Assembly (NCBI GenBank): GCA_024695665.1
Contig: JAILHT010000066.1
Coordinates: 1-64,000, forward strand
Direction: 5' to 3'
DNA from: Lachnospiraceae bacterium
Lineage (GTDB): Bacteria; Bacillota; Clostridia; Lachnospirales; Lachnospiraceae
Length of the DNA: 64,000 nucleotides
Below the pieces are notes generated by a model. That model was not told where the DNA came from and did not search any database. It saw nothing but the letters and a program-made list of their open reading frames with translations. Below, piece by piece: positions 34,901-42,761 of this stretch; within the stretch, counting starts at the first letter, position 1, and the number at the start of each line of letters is the position of its first letter. The translations under genes were made by a program, and so were the position numbers.

Positions 34901-35435
34901 TTCTTTGGCAAAATATCTTGTCGAAAAAGGAGAATTAAAGCCGGAGGATGAAAAACTTGTCACAGGTTTTATAGCCGAATGGCTGGATCTTGGATTGTAT
35001 TTTAAGTTTTATAAAAAGCTTTCTCATGATATACAGGAAAAATTGCATATATTTGACCAGACGATCATAGAATACAGGACGACGCCGAGAAAACGTGTAA
35101 AAATATATTACAGGCTCAGCGAATCGGATGAGTATATCCGTGAAGATCTGCAGGAAATGTATTATGGTATATATGTAAAGCATACAACATTGTTTTTCGG
35201 AGAGAGCATGCAATACTACATCGTCGAGGAGAACGGCGATAGGGAGGACACTCTCGAAAGCGGAAAATTGGACAATCTCGGAATAAGTGGAAACAATGCT
35301 TCATCTAGATATGATTATCTAAATGAATTGTTGATGGCTTATTATCTGGGGGAGACGGATGCTCTTGATAAGATGATAAAAGAGTATGTGAAAAAGACGA
35401 AAGAAGTACAATCATTATTTGAACTGATGGGATGA
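31908..35435 (+). CDS. Large DUF5717 family protein (Ig-like and alpha-solenoid)
   Basis: A 1175-aa protein without signal peptide or membrane helix. Residues about 1-120 look like a beta-sandwich (SLVLSEDKINLEVLEGG to NLSFVVSV), residues about 190-310 like a second one, and the centre (about 310-1080) is almost wholly helical with TPR-like or solenoid texture. A beta-rich segment lies near the C-terminus. I recognise it as DUF5717, a Lachnospiraceae-type family of unknown function. The start is a TTG at 31908, supported by the family's usual MRKRI-x-x-L-A-x-G N-terminus; AGAGG lies 11 bases upstream. It is followed after six bases by its usual DUF5716 partner. Confidence 0.75.
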   Translation: MRKRIRELARGRIGYRNSSLVLSEDKINLEVLEGGTVAGEFSFHTDTDDVVRGNVYSSLSRMECLTPVFDGRKITVRYEFNSSGLNEGDVLRGDFFIVSDCGEYNLSFVVSVLNPYADSSMGNIKSLDDFVSLYKDYPNEAEKIFYSTYFHHIITNNSLFQRNLYEGLRNGSRSVFNIEEFLVECGVKKRIELGCAKNEYEFFSVTENCSDIIEITRNTWGFVNIDIKSDSPFIEFSKNRITDSDFIGMTCYIPMVICADKLHAGKNYGKIVLSNGIWQREISICATQSNGLNFGKHSDSHRKMIFVALGRLYMDYRLGHIVTGKWSDKSLDLLDELIVLDDQPFYKLMKAQLYLANGRKQDAEWILNDYRRAWDGIEDEVYGYYLYVNTLYNKEDSYVNRLIDKVNDIYIRNRESALLFFCILNLNSEYVKDRHARYLAICNFVEKYGHSYTLETEALNIVLSEPYCAASLNLFVKRILLRADRYGYLDEKICQRIVQLADRESTYDPCVRRLLESSANILEDEESITVLCSYLVKNHIYDEGAFYVYEKGINSNVRVAGIYEAYLESSDSRKVSQLPHIILMYFKAHSHLPYQQKAQLLVSIIANKENDPATYEDYHDQIVKFAYEQLELSRVDDSLSVIYGDVFDNYIRIREVASQLASVLFVHRVTCFDPNTAFVVVREKGLKNETKVPVKNHLTYVNIYTNDRQIFMEDMNGNRSADKNLYQLEMLMPVHKYLKTCLKYAPEEFGYLLSYFKNKTSTAGANLDDIYMLESLFEDGRISEEYRNELAMRYSHFLDDRGRADIVIRAVNFDKLSDEDRIRYIELLIDNSVLDSAYRFIRDYSIYTIDVKYLYRVVSYIIREVEFEDDYELLDICMILFEKGCQKPDLLMYLEKHAQGSSKNLEKVLRVIRKADLPRLNLTERLLIQSLFSTEYISMSQEIFEDYVKEGDPEVIDAYLTYQNHMSFSKDVVVSERLFLYTKERILIDDNVPAVMKFSLAKYLVEKGELKPEDEKLVTGFIAEWLDLGLYFKFYKKLSHDIQEKLHIFDQTIIEYRTTPRKRVKIYYRLSESDEYIREDLQEMYYGIYVKHTTLFFGESMQYYIVEENGDREDTLESGKLDNLGISGNNASSRYDYLNELLMAYYLGETDALDKMIKEYVKKTKEVQSLFELMG

Positions 35436-35441
35436 TGGCAT

Positions 35442-36653
35442 ATGGATTACAGTTGTATCGGTATAGACTTTGAAGGGAATATGGCCCTCGTGTCTTATGT
35501 GAATAAAAATGATTATGAACCGACCACGGTCAGCACTGTTGTTGGCGGTGACGATTATCAGATACCGGTCTGCGTTGTCAAGAAAAAAGGTATAGGGCAG
35601 TGGCTGTATGGAAAGGATGCCGTCTCATATGCCAAAGCCAACAAAATAAAATGTGAGAGCAATCTCTTGGAGAGAGCTGAAAATCAGGAAACAGTTATAA
35701 TAGAAGGGACGGAGTATGCTCTTCAGGATTTGTTTTTCTTCTTTTTAAAGAAACTTATGGCACTTCCTTCAAAAATGGGAGCGGTAGGAAACTTTGACCG
35801 CATTGCCATAACAATAGAAAATGTGACTCTTAAAAATATGCAGTTGTTTTGGATCTGTATGGAAAAACTAAAGTTTCCTTTAAACAATCTTTCGGTTATG
35901 GACCACAGGGAGAGTTTTTGCCATTATGTTATGCATCAGGAAGAGGATCTGAAAAGACATCTCGCAGCAATGTTTGAGTTTTGCGGAGACAAACTTACAC
36001 TAAGACTTTTGACAAAGAACATTAAACAAAAACCTGTTACCGTCTCTGTCATGGAGGAATCCTTGATGTATGACAATATGGATAAAGACAGCTTTTTGTT
36101 GGGAATAGCAAAGGAGAATTTTACCGGGAAAATGATATCTTCGGTATATCTTACCGGTGATGGTTTTGACGGTGACTGGATGAAACAGTCCTTAAAATAT
36201 CTTTGCTCCGGAAGAAGAGTTTTTTTGGGGAAAAATCTTTACAGTAAGGGCTGCTGTTATGCTGCTGATCTGAATAATGATTATGTTTACCTCGGAGAGA
36301 ATGAACTCAAAAATAATGTGAGTCTGAAAGTGACTGAACATGGTTTATACAAATTCATTCCGCTTGCAGAAGCCGGAAAAAACTGGTATGATCAGCAATT
36401 TGATTATGATATCTATGTAAAAGGTGAACCGGAGATAGACCTTTGGGTTCAGGAGACAAATGGAAATAAACCAAAGATCTTAACATTTGTACTTAAGGAC
36501 TGGCCTAAGAGAAAATGTGATATCACGAGAGTGAGAGTTTCATCAAAGCCATTGTCACCGAAGGAGATAAAAATTTCAGTAAAAGATCTTGGATTTGGAG
36601 AGATTTCCCAATCCACAAATGCATTTAGCGAATATACGTTAAAATTGGAGTAG
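35442..36653 (+). CDS. DUF5716 family, divergent Hsp70/actin-fold protein
   Basis: A 403-aa protein recognised as DUF5716. It looks like a diverged Hsp70/actin-type nucleotide-binding fold: GIDFEGNMALVSYV at the start resembles phosphate loop 1, IPVCVVKKKGIGQWLYGKDAV resembles the Hsp70 segment that follows, FDRIAITIENVTLKNMQ resembles the VPA-x-F region, and SVYLTGDGFDGDW resembles the adenosine loop. The second phosphate loop (DLGGGT in DnaK) reads EFCGDKLT and is not conserved, so ATP hydrolysis is doubtful. The last 90 residues are a separate beta-rich tail. It sits between the DUF5717 giant and a TPR protein, six and three bases apart. Confidence 0.65.
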   Translation: MDYSCIGIDFEGNMALVSYVNKNDYEPTTVSTVVGGDDYQIPVCVVKKKGIGQWLYGKDAVSYAKANKIKCESNLLERAENQETVIIEGTEYALQDLFFFFLKKLMALPSKMGAVGNFDRIAITIENVTLKNMQLFWICMEKLKFPLNNLSVMDHRESFCHYVMHQEEDLKRHLAAMFEFCGDKLTLRLLTKNIKQKPVTVSVMEESLMYDNMDKDSFLLGIAKENFTGKMISSVYLTGDGFDGDWMKQSLKYLCSGRRVFLGKNLYSKGCCYAADLNNDYVYLGENELKNNVSLKVTEHGLYKFIPLAEAGKNWYDQQFDYDIYVKGEPEIDLWVQETNGNKPKILTFVLKDWPKRKCDITRVRVSSKPLSPKEIKISVKDLGFGEISQSTNAFSEYTLKLE

Positions 36654-36656
36654 CTT

Positions 36657-37397
36657 ATGAGTGAATTGTATCTTTGTACGGGAGAGATATCTGCTATGCC
36701 ATATTATCTGGATGTTGCAGGGCTTAATATCTATTCCCTCGAAGAGATGAGTTTTTTTCTAAAAGAGAATATAGAACTTATAGATGAATCATTCATGAGC
36801 GAGGAACTTGTCGAATGGATCTCGAAAGAAATCGGAAATAATATTCTTGCCAAAAAAGAGACCGGTGCAATTGAGAATAATAGGTTTTATGAATTTGTTG
36901 AAAATATTCTTTTTGCCGGAAATATTTTGAGCAAAGAAGAAATAAATGAATGCATGAGTCTGATGAAGCAGTATCAGAACAGAGATTCCTTTGAGAGAAG
37001 AAAGTATAAAGCGGACGGCTATGTGAAAAAGGAATTGTATCCTGCTGCAATAAGAGAGTATGAAAAGCTTCTTGAGGAAAATGGGATAAGGAAGCACAAA
37101 AAAGAGTTTTTAAGCGAGATATACAACAATCTGGGTTGCGCCTATGCCGGGATGTTTCAATTTAAAGCTGCTTATGAGTATTTTTTGAAGGCTTATGAAC
37201 TCGGTGGAAATGAGAAAATGAGGCTGCACGCACTGCGTAGCAAATCTTTCTTTGATGCTGAGACCGAACTTGATTTGAAAGGCAGAGAGATATCGAAAAG
37301 CTATGAGAATAAAGCCTGCGATATCATTGGCGAGTACAATGACAAAACGGAACTGATAAGTGAACTGAAGGAAGATTATAGAAAACTATTGGGATAG
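36657..37397 (+). CDS. TPR-containing protein of DUF5717 cluster
   Basis: A 246-aa soluble protein. The first 110 residues are helical and unrecognised. At about 120-195 there are tetratricopeptide-like helices (AAIREYEKLLEENG and EIYNNLGCAYAGMFQFKAAY, then FLKAYELGG). TPR proteins bind peptide tails and often serve as adaptors of chaperones; here the neighbour is an Hsp70-like protein, so an adaptor role is plausible but inferred. The start is three bases after the DUF5716 stop and the ribosome binding site (TTGGAG) lies within that gene. Confidence 0.65.
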   Translation: MSELYLCTGEISAMPYYLDVAGLNIYSLEEMSFFLKENIELIDESFMSEELVEWISKEIGNNILAKKETGAIENNRFYEFVENILFAGNILSKEEINECMSLMKQYQNRDSFERRKYKADGYVKKELYPAAIREYEKLLEENGIRKHKKEFLSEIYNNLGCAYAGMFQFKAAYEYFLKAYELGGNEKMRLHALRSKSFFDAETELDLKGREISKSYENKACDIIGEYNDKTELISELKEDYRKLLG

Positions 37398-37413
37398 TTT
37401 GAAAGGAAGGCAT

Positions 37414-38586
37414 ATGTTTTTCTTTAGAAGAAAAAAGAAACAACCTACAATCGATCTTGATGAGGAAATCGATTCCCTCTATCTTTCTCCCGAGGACAGA
37501 AATGATCCGCATAAGGTTCAGCATTACGTCTTTCAGAGATGTGAGCAGATACTTGAGGCAAACAAGGAGATGGAGCAGGAACTCAGTGAATACAGACTTG
37601 TCACGCAATATATTAATGACATCTCAGTCCTTGACGAATTGCCTAAAAGTGACAAGAAAGCCATTGCACATCTTGCGGACGGAATAGTAAGCCTAGAGAA
37701 ATCAAGGGCCGATATGGTCAGAAAATCAAAGGTCAACATCGATGAGGCCACCTACAAGATAATGCAGATAAATGAGGAGGACATCCCGGATGCAATAAGA
37801 AGACTACGGGAGAACGAGACTTGGGAGAATACGGTCAAGAGAGATATGCAGTATCTCGAGGCGGAGAAGACCAGATGGAATTATCTTAAGAGTTCTCTGG
37901 AAAGACAGCAGACAATTCTGAAATATGCCAGTTATATTCTTATTGGTCTTTTTGCTGTTGCCCTCATATTTTTGAGCTTTGTACAATTTGCACTGGAGAT
38001 AGATATGTCTCTTGCTTGGATGATTGTAACATTTATTTTTTGTCTTGCAGGGGTACTTATATTTGTCAGGATGCAAAACAATTCAACGGAGATTGTTCAG
38101 GCGCATGTGAATGCAAATTATGCCATAACGCTCAACAATAAGCTCACTTTTAAATATGTGAATGTCAAAAATGCCGTAGATTATTCCTGCGAGAAGTTTA
38201 AGGTTCACAATTCTTATGAGTTGAATTATATGTGGGAGCAGTATCTTCTTGCTACTAAAGAGAGAAATAAGTTGTCGGATATGGACTTTGATATGGAATA
38301 TTATGCCGGAAGGCTGGTAAAAGAACTCAAAAAGCATAATATACATGACCCTCAGATATGGGTGCATCAGGCGGAGGCACTGGTTAACAAGAAAGAGATG
38401 GTTGAGGTAAAACATAACTGGATACTGAGGAGACAAAAATTAAGAGAGAGAGTAGCTTACAACAAAGATAATATAAATAAGCAGAGAGCAGAGATAGATG
38501 AGCTTCTGCAGGATGAAGAGACTGCGACAGATGAACTCAGATCAATTGTTGAGTCTTTGGATAAACTGGAAATTGCGAGGGATTAG
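37414..38586 (+). CDS. Membrane-anchored coiled-coil protein of DUF5717 cluster
   Basis: A 390-aa protein. An N-terminal basic FFFRRKKK is followed by a long charged helical region (about 20-165) with coiled-coil character, two adjacent membrane helices (about 168-192 and 198-220), and a second charged helical region to the C-terminus. Both coiled-coil regions should lie on the same side, in the cytoplasm. I do not recognise the family. I start at the ATG at 37414, which has AAAGGAAGG just upstream; a TTG at 37399 is also in frame. It may anchor the other three products to the membrane (inference). Confidence 0.65.
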   Translation: MFFFRRKKKQPTIDLDEEIDSLYLSPEDRNDPHKVQHYVFQRCEQILEANKEMEQELSEYRLVTQYINDISVLDELPKSDKKAIAHLADGIVSLEKSRADMVRKSKVNIDEATYKIMQINEEDIPDAIRRLRENETWENTVKRDMQYLEAEKTRWNYLKSSLERQQTILKYASYILIGLFAVALIFLSFVQFALEIDMSLAWMIVTFIFCLAGVLIFVRMQNNSTEIVQAHVNANYAITLNNKLTFKYVNVKNAVDYSCEKFKVHNSYELNYMWEQYLLATKERNKLSDMDFDMEYYAGRLVKELKKHNIHDPQIWVHQAEALVNKKEMVEVKHNWILRRQKLRERVAYNKDNINKQRAEIDELLQDEETATDELRSIVESLDKLEIARD

Positions 38587-38588
38587 GA

Positions 38589-40412
38589 TTGAATATACCG
38601 GATAAATCTCAGCTTAAGGCTATAAGGCATGGGGAAGGCCCCATGCTTGTTCTTGCCGGACCGGGAAGCGGGAAGACTTTCGTGGTCACAAAAAGAGTTG
38701 AGAATCTGATAAATGAATACAAAGTTTCACCCGGGAAAATACTTGTAATCACATTCACACGTACTGCTGCGGGTGAGATGAGAGATCGTTTTCTCACTAT
38801 GAATCCTGACTGTAGAGGAGTTACCTTTGGTACTTTTCATGCAGTTTTTTTTATGATACTCAAAAACGCATACGGATATACAGCTGAGAATATCATTCGT
38901 GAAGATGAAAGATTTTTTATCATGAAAAATCTTATAAGACAGCTTAAATTGGAATATGAAGATGAGAATGATTTTATCGGAAACATTTTTTCCGAGATTT
39001 CTTTGATCAAAAATACAGGGATTGAACTGTCAAATTATTATTCGACAAGTTGCGGTACGGATGAGTTCAGAAGGCTTTATGTAGGTTATGACAAGGCTCT
39101 CAGACGTACAAACAAGATTGACTTTGACGATATGCTGACTTTTACATATGAGCTTTTTGATATGCGAAAGGATATATTGGCAATGTGGCAGAGAAAGTTT
39201 GAGTATATTCTTATAGATGAATTTCAGGATGTGAACAAGGTTCAATATGATATTGCACTGATGCTCGCAGGAAAACGCGCGAATCTTTTTATGGTCGGCG
39301 ATGACGATCAGTCAATATACAGATTCAGGGGCGCAGATCCTAAAATCATGCTCAATATAAAAGATGATTTCAAAAACTTGAAAACAGTGAATCTCTCTGT
39401 GAATTACAGATGCCCGGAGAATATTACAGATGTGGCAATGCAGCTTATATCCCAAAACAGTGCCAGATATGAAAAGGATATTATATCCCGGAATCAGGGG
39501 GGAAGGGTTGTACGTAGATTATTTGAGGATCAGTGGAAAGAGAGCGATTTTATAATCAAAAAGTTGAGAGAGTATGAAGATGACGGGATTGATTTGAATA
39601 ATGTTGCCGTGCTTTTCAGGGTCAATACAGGATGCAGACTTATAGCAGAGAAGTTTACAGAATATAATATAACCTTTCAGATGAGGGACAGTTTTCCTTC
39701 AATATACGATCATTGGATGGCAAAAGACATTTTTGCTTACATGGATATTGCTCACGGTTCGAGAAAACGGGAAGATTTTTTGCTTATAATAAACAGACCT
39801 AAGAGATATATTTCGAGGGAGAGCCTTGAGTATTCCGAGGTTGCTTTTGATGTATGGCAGGCTTTCTACAGCGAGCAACCGTGGATAGAAAAGAGGATAG
39901 AAGATTTACAAAAAGACTTAAAATTCATAAAAAAACTCAGTCCTTTTGCGGCTGTAAATTATATAAGAAAATCTGTCGGTTATGATGAATTTATCAAGGA
40001 GTATGCAACGTTCAGACATATAAACAAGGATGAGCTGTTTGATACTCTTGATGAACTTACGGAGAGTGCGAAACCTTTTGATACTTATGAGAAATGGCTT
40101 GAACATATCGTTGAATTCAAAGATATTCAGAAAAAAAATAAAGAGATGAACCCAAACACCGATGGGGTTTCTCTTTTGACTTTTCACTCTGCGAAAGGAC
40201 TTGAGTTTGAAAAGGTGTTCATCATAGATATGAATGAGGATGTGATTCCTTACAAAAAAGCCGTTCTCCCCGAAGATATTGAGGAGGAACGGCGTATGTT
40301 GTATGTTGGTATGACACGAGCAATATCGGAACTTTACCTTCTCTCTGCAAAAAAAATACATGGAAAAGAAGCCGATGACTCGCAGTTCCTTTATGAAATG
40401 GATATGGCGTAA
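38589..40412 (+). CDS. UvrD/Rep-family ATP-dependent DNA helicase
   Basis: A 607-aa superfamily 1A helicase with all main motifs: Q-motif and Walker A (AGPGSGKT near residue 25), motif II LIDEFQDVN, motif III GDDDQSIYRFRGA, motif IV VNYRCPENI, motif V LTFHSAKGLEF and motif VI RRMLYVGMTRA. It is shorter than PcrA/UvrD and lacks the C-terminal Tudor-like tail. The start is a TTG at 38589 with GAGGG seven bases upstream, two bases after the previous stop. It closes the long co-directional run; whether it is functionally tied to the DUF5717 set is unclear. Confidence 0.88.
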   Translation: MNIPDKSQLKAIRHGEGPMLVLAGPGSGKTFVVTKRVENLINEYKVSPGKILVITFTRTAAGEMRDRFLTMNPDCRGVTFGTFHAVFFMILKNAYGYTAENIIREDERFFIMKNLIRQLKLEYEDENDFIGNIFSEISLIKNTGIELSNYYSTSCGTDEFRRLYVGYDKALRRTNKIDFDDMLTFTYELFDMRKDILAMWQRKFEYILIDEFQDVNKVQYDIALMLAGKRANLFMVGDDDQSIYRFRGADPKIMLNIKDDFKNLKTVNLSVNYRCPENITDVAMQLISQNSARYEKDIISRNQGGRVVRRLFEDQWKESDFIIKKLREYEDDGIDLNNVAVLFRVNTGCRLIAEKFTEYNITFQMRDSFPSIYDHWMAKDIFAYMDIAHGSRKREDFLLIINRPKRYISRESLEYSEVAFDVWQAFYSEQPWIEKRIEDLQKDLKFIKKLSPFAAVNYIRKSVGYDEFIKEYATFRHINKDELFDTLDELTESAKPFDTYEKWLEHIVEFKDIQKKNKEMNPNTDGVSLLTFHSAKGLEFEKVFIIDMNEDVIPYKKAVLPEDIEEERRMLYVGMTRAISELYLLSAKKIHGKEADDSQFLYEMDMA

Positions 40413-40425
40413 AGAAACCTGTATT

Positions 40426-40722
40426 TTATAGTTCTTCGAAATATGAACTGTCGAGCCATTCGTCGAAGCGCTCCTCCACAGCTTCATATTCTTCATCAGT
40501 CTCAATATTGTCGAGGGTTGGGTTGCCTTCTTTGTCTTCGCTGTATCTGTAGAGGAATACCTCGCCTTCGGCATTGTGATTTCCGTCTGCATCCAACGGG
40601 ATGAGAACTATGTAATCGCGCTCATTCACGGTAAAGATTGTCAGAATATCACAGTCAACCTCGGTTCCGTCATCGAGTTCAACGGTTACCATTATATCTT
40701 CGTCATCAGTGTATTTTTCCAT
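40426..40722 (-). CDS. DUF1292 domain protein
   Basis: A 98-aa very acidic protein on the minus strand, of the DUF1292 (YrzB-like) family: VTVELDDGTEVDCDIL and RDYIVLIPLDADG are typical. Function unknown; the family is widespread in Firmicutes. GGGAG lies eight bases upstream of the ATG. It converges on the helicase gene with only 13 bases between the two stops and no visible terminator, so the two transcripts probably overlap. Confidence 0.82.
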   Translation of the reverse strand: MEKYTDDEDIMVTVELDDGTEVDCDILTIFTVNERDYIVLIPLDADGNHNAEGEVFLYRYSEDKEGNPTLDNIETDEEYEAVEERFDEWLDSSYFEEL

Positions 40723-40758
40723 TGGTTAAACTCCCTTGTAAATGATAAATTTAATGGA

Positions 40759-40787
40759 ATTATAAAAACGAAGGCTTAAAAAGTCAA
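40759..40787 (-). promoter_or_regulatory. Promoter of DUF1292 gene
   Basis: On the minus strand, TTGACT (40787-40782), 17-bp spacer and a perfect TATAAT (40764-40759), about 40 bases before the start codon. Confidence 0.65.
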
Positions 40788-40813
40788 CTTTATGTTAATT
40801 TTATTTAAAAGAA

Positions 40814-40822
40814 TGATATAAT
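40814..40822 (+). promoter_or_regulatory. Promoter of GH13-like gene
   Basis: TGaTATAAT (40814-40822) is a perfect extended -10, with a poor -35 (TTAATT at 40795). It lies 38 bases before the start codon. Confidence 0.55.
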
Positions 40823-40859
40823 GACTTTTGAGTTTTTAGGTTTGAGAAGGTGGAAATAG

Positions 40860-42746
40860 ATGGAATTAAGAATAGGTCAGGGAAAATTCAATATACCCGG
40901 AGTGAATTTTATTGACGGAGGATTTAATTTTTGCTTTGACACTTCTGTTGTCAGAGGAAAGAAATCCGGTAACACACCGCTGGTAAGCTGTGAGATACTT
41001 TTAGTCTCTATAGAGAGTGGAGAGATTGAAAAACGTATTCCTATTGACGAGGAGTATATAATCGGAGATCTGTGCTGTGTAAGCATCGAGGGAATTGATG
41101 TTATGAAATACGGCTATCTGTTCAGCGTAAATGATGAGATATTCATGGATCCATGTGCACGTATTGTATATGGCAGAGAGAAATGGGCCGATGAAAACAG
41201 ACTTCAGATCATAAAGAAAAAAGACAGATCCAATTATTTGTTTGCAGGATTCCATTGGCATCATCCTGCAGAGACAAAAACCCTTCATCTAAAAAAAGAG
41301 GATATGGTAATGTACCATCTCAACGTCAGAAGTTTTACTGCAGCGGAAAAAGGAAGCGACAGGGGGACTTTTGCCGGCCTTATCAAAAAAATACCTTACC
41401 TTAAAAGCCTTGGAATCAATGTACTCTCACTTATGCCTATCTACGAATTTGAGGAATGGATACCGCAGGATGACTGCAGTCCGGCCGAAGGATGGACAGT
41501 CAGAGAGAGCGATATGTATTATCCTAACGATGTATCTTTAAGAGAACCACGTGTAAATATGTGGGGCTATGACGGAGGTTATTATTTTGCTCCAAAAGCA
41601 TCATTTTCACAATCAAAAGATGCGGAGAGTGAGCTTAAATCATTGATAAAGGAGTGCCATGATGCCGGGATTATGGTTGTCATGGATATGTTTGCAGACA
41701 GAAGCGTAAGCGCAGTTATGGTCGCAGACGCCATGAGATACTGGGTATGCGAATATAAGATAGATGGATTTACATTATTAGGAGAAGGTATAAATACAGA
41801 TATCCTTCTTTCGGATCCAATTTTGAAAAAAACCTATTTCTTTAAAGATTATTTTACCGATGAGCAGATAGAAAATGACTTGTACAACAGACTTTTTATT
41901 CAAAACGAAGAGTTCATGTATGTCATGAGAAAAGTGATTGCGACAAGACAGGCAAATATGAGTGAAGCCTTCACTCAGATAAAGAAACAGGGTGAGAAGA
42001 CGGGATTTGTAAATTATATTACATATCATAACGGATTCACTTTGAAAGACTTGTTTTCCTATGCGATGAAGCACAATGAGGATAACGGTGAGTACAACCG
42101 CGACGGAAATGACTTCAACTTCAGCACAAACTGTGGAATTGAAGGAGATACAAGAAAAAAGGCCGTATCTACAAAGAGAATGAAGTGCATTTATAATGCA
42201 ATTTCTCTAATGGCTCTCTCCCAGGGAATTCCTATGTTCTTAGCAGGAGATGAGAGGGGCAATTCACAGAATGGAAATAACAATGCTTATTGCCAGGACA
42301 ATGAAATTGGTTGGGTCAACTGGAAAAAAAATAAGACCGCGGAACAGATAAAGGATTTTACAACCGGCATTTTAAAATTCAGAAAGGATCATAAGATGAT
42401 CAGAAGGCCGGTGCCTATGATGTTTAAAGATTCGATGAATTGCGGTATGCCGGACATTTCCCTTCATGGCACTGATGCCTGGCTAAATAATATAGCCTGG
42501 AACTCCATGGAAGCAGGAGTATGCTACTGCGGTGAATTCTGTGGAGAGAAGGATAATGTATATATGGCTTTCAATTTTTCCAACAGCCTTACAAAACTGG
42601 CGCTTCCGCCGATACCCGGGAAAAAAGGTTGGCGCAAAGTTATGGATACAAATTGTCTAAGCCCTTTTGAAATCGTAGAATCCGATTTGCATAAGGGAGG
42701 CATACAGATTGCGCCGAACTCAATTGTTTTGTTGGTAAGTGAGTAA
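40860..42746 (+). CDS. GH13 debranching-enzyme-like protein without catalytic residues
   Basis: A 628-aa homologue of GlgX/isoamylase/pullulanase-type GH13 enzymes: YHLNVRSFT, YLKSLGINVLSLMP, NMWGYDGGYYFAPK, NRDGNDFNFSTNCGIEG, FLAGDERGNSQNGNNNAYCQDNEI and GWVNW all follow the family pattern. The three acids needed for hydrolysis are missing. In the nucleophile motif (normally DGFRFD) the sequence is DGFTLL, so the nucleophile position is Leu307 and the adjacent Arg is Thr305. The general-acid segment has no AE-x-WD. The stabiliser HDG is HNG (Asn391). It is probably a carbohydrate-binding or regulatory pseudoenzyme. GAAGGTGG precedes the start. Confidence 0.8.
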   Translation: MELRIGQGKFNIPGVNFIDGGFNFCFDTSVVRGKKSGNTPLVSCEILLVSIESGEIEKRIPIDEEYIIGDLCCVSIEGIDVMKYGYLFSVNDEIFMDPCARIVYGREKWADENRLQIIKKKDRSNYLFAGFHWHHPAETKTLHLKKEDMVMYHLNVRSFTAAEKGSDRGTFAGLIKKIPYLKSLGINVLSLMPIYEFEEWIPQDDCSPAEGWTVRESDMYYPNDVSLREPRVNMWGYDGGYYFAPKASFSQSKDAESELKSLIKECHDAGIMVVMDMFADRSVSAVMVADAMRYWVCEYKIDGFTLLGEGINTDILLSDPILKKTYFFKDYFTDEQIENDLYNRLFIQNEEFMYVMRKVIATRQANMSEAFTQIKKQGEKTGFVNYITYHNGFTLKDLFSYAMKHNEDNGEYNRDGNDFNFSTNCGIEGDTRKKAVSTKRMKCIYNAISLMALSQGIPMFLAGDERGNSQNGNNNAYCQDNEIGWVNWKKNKTAEQIKDFTTGILKFRKDHKMIRRPVPMMFKDSMNCGMPDISLHGTDAWLNNIAWNSMEAGVCYCGEFCGEKDNVYMAFNFSNSLTKLALPPIPGKKGWRKVMDTNCLSPFEIVESDLHKGGIQIAPNSIVLLVSE

Positions 42747-42761
42747 ACAGGAGTAATAACA

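Noticed and set aside
31908-40412. Phage-defence island built of the DUF5717 set and the UvrD-like helicase
   Set aside because: There is no nuclease, toxin, NTP-sensing or mobile-element signature, and the surrounding genes are housekeeping; the helicase looks like an ordinary SF1A repair enzyme.
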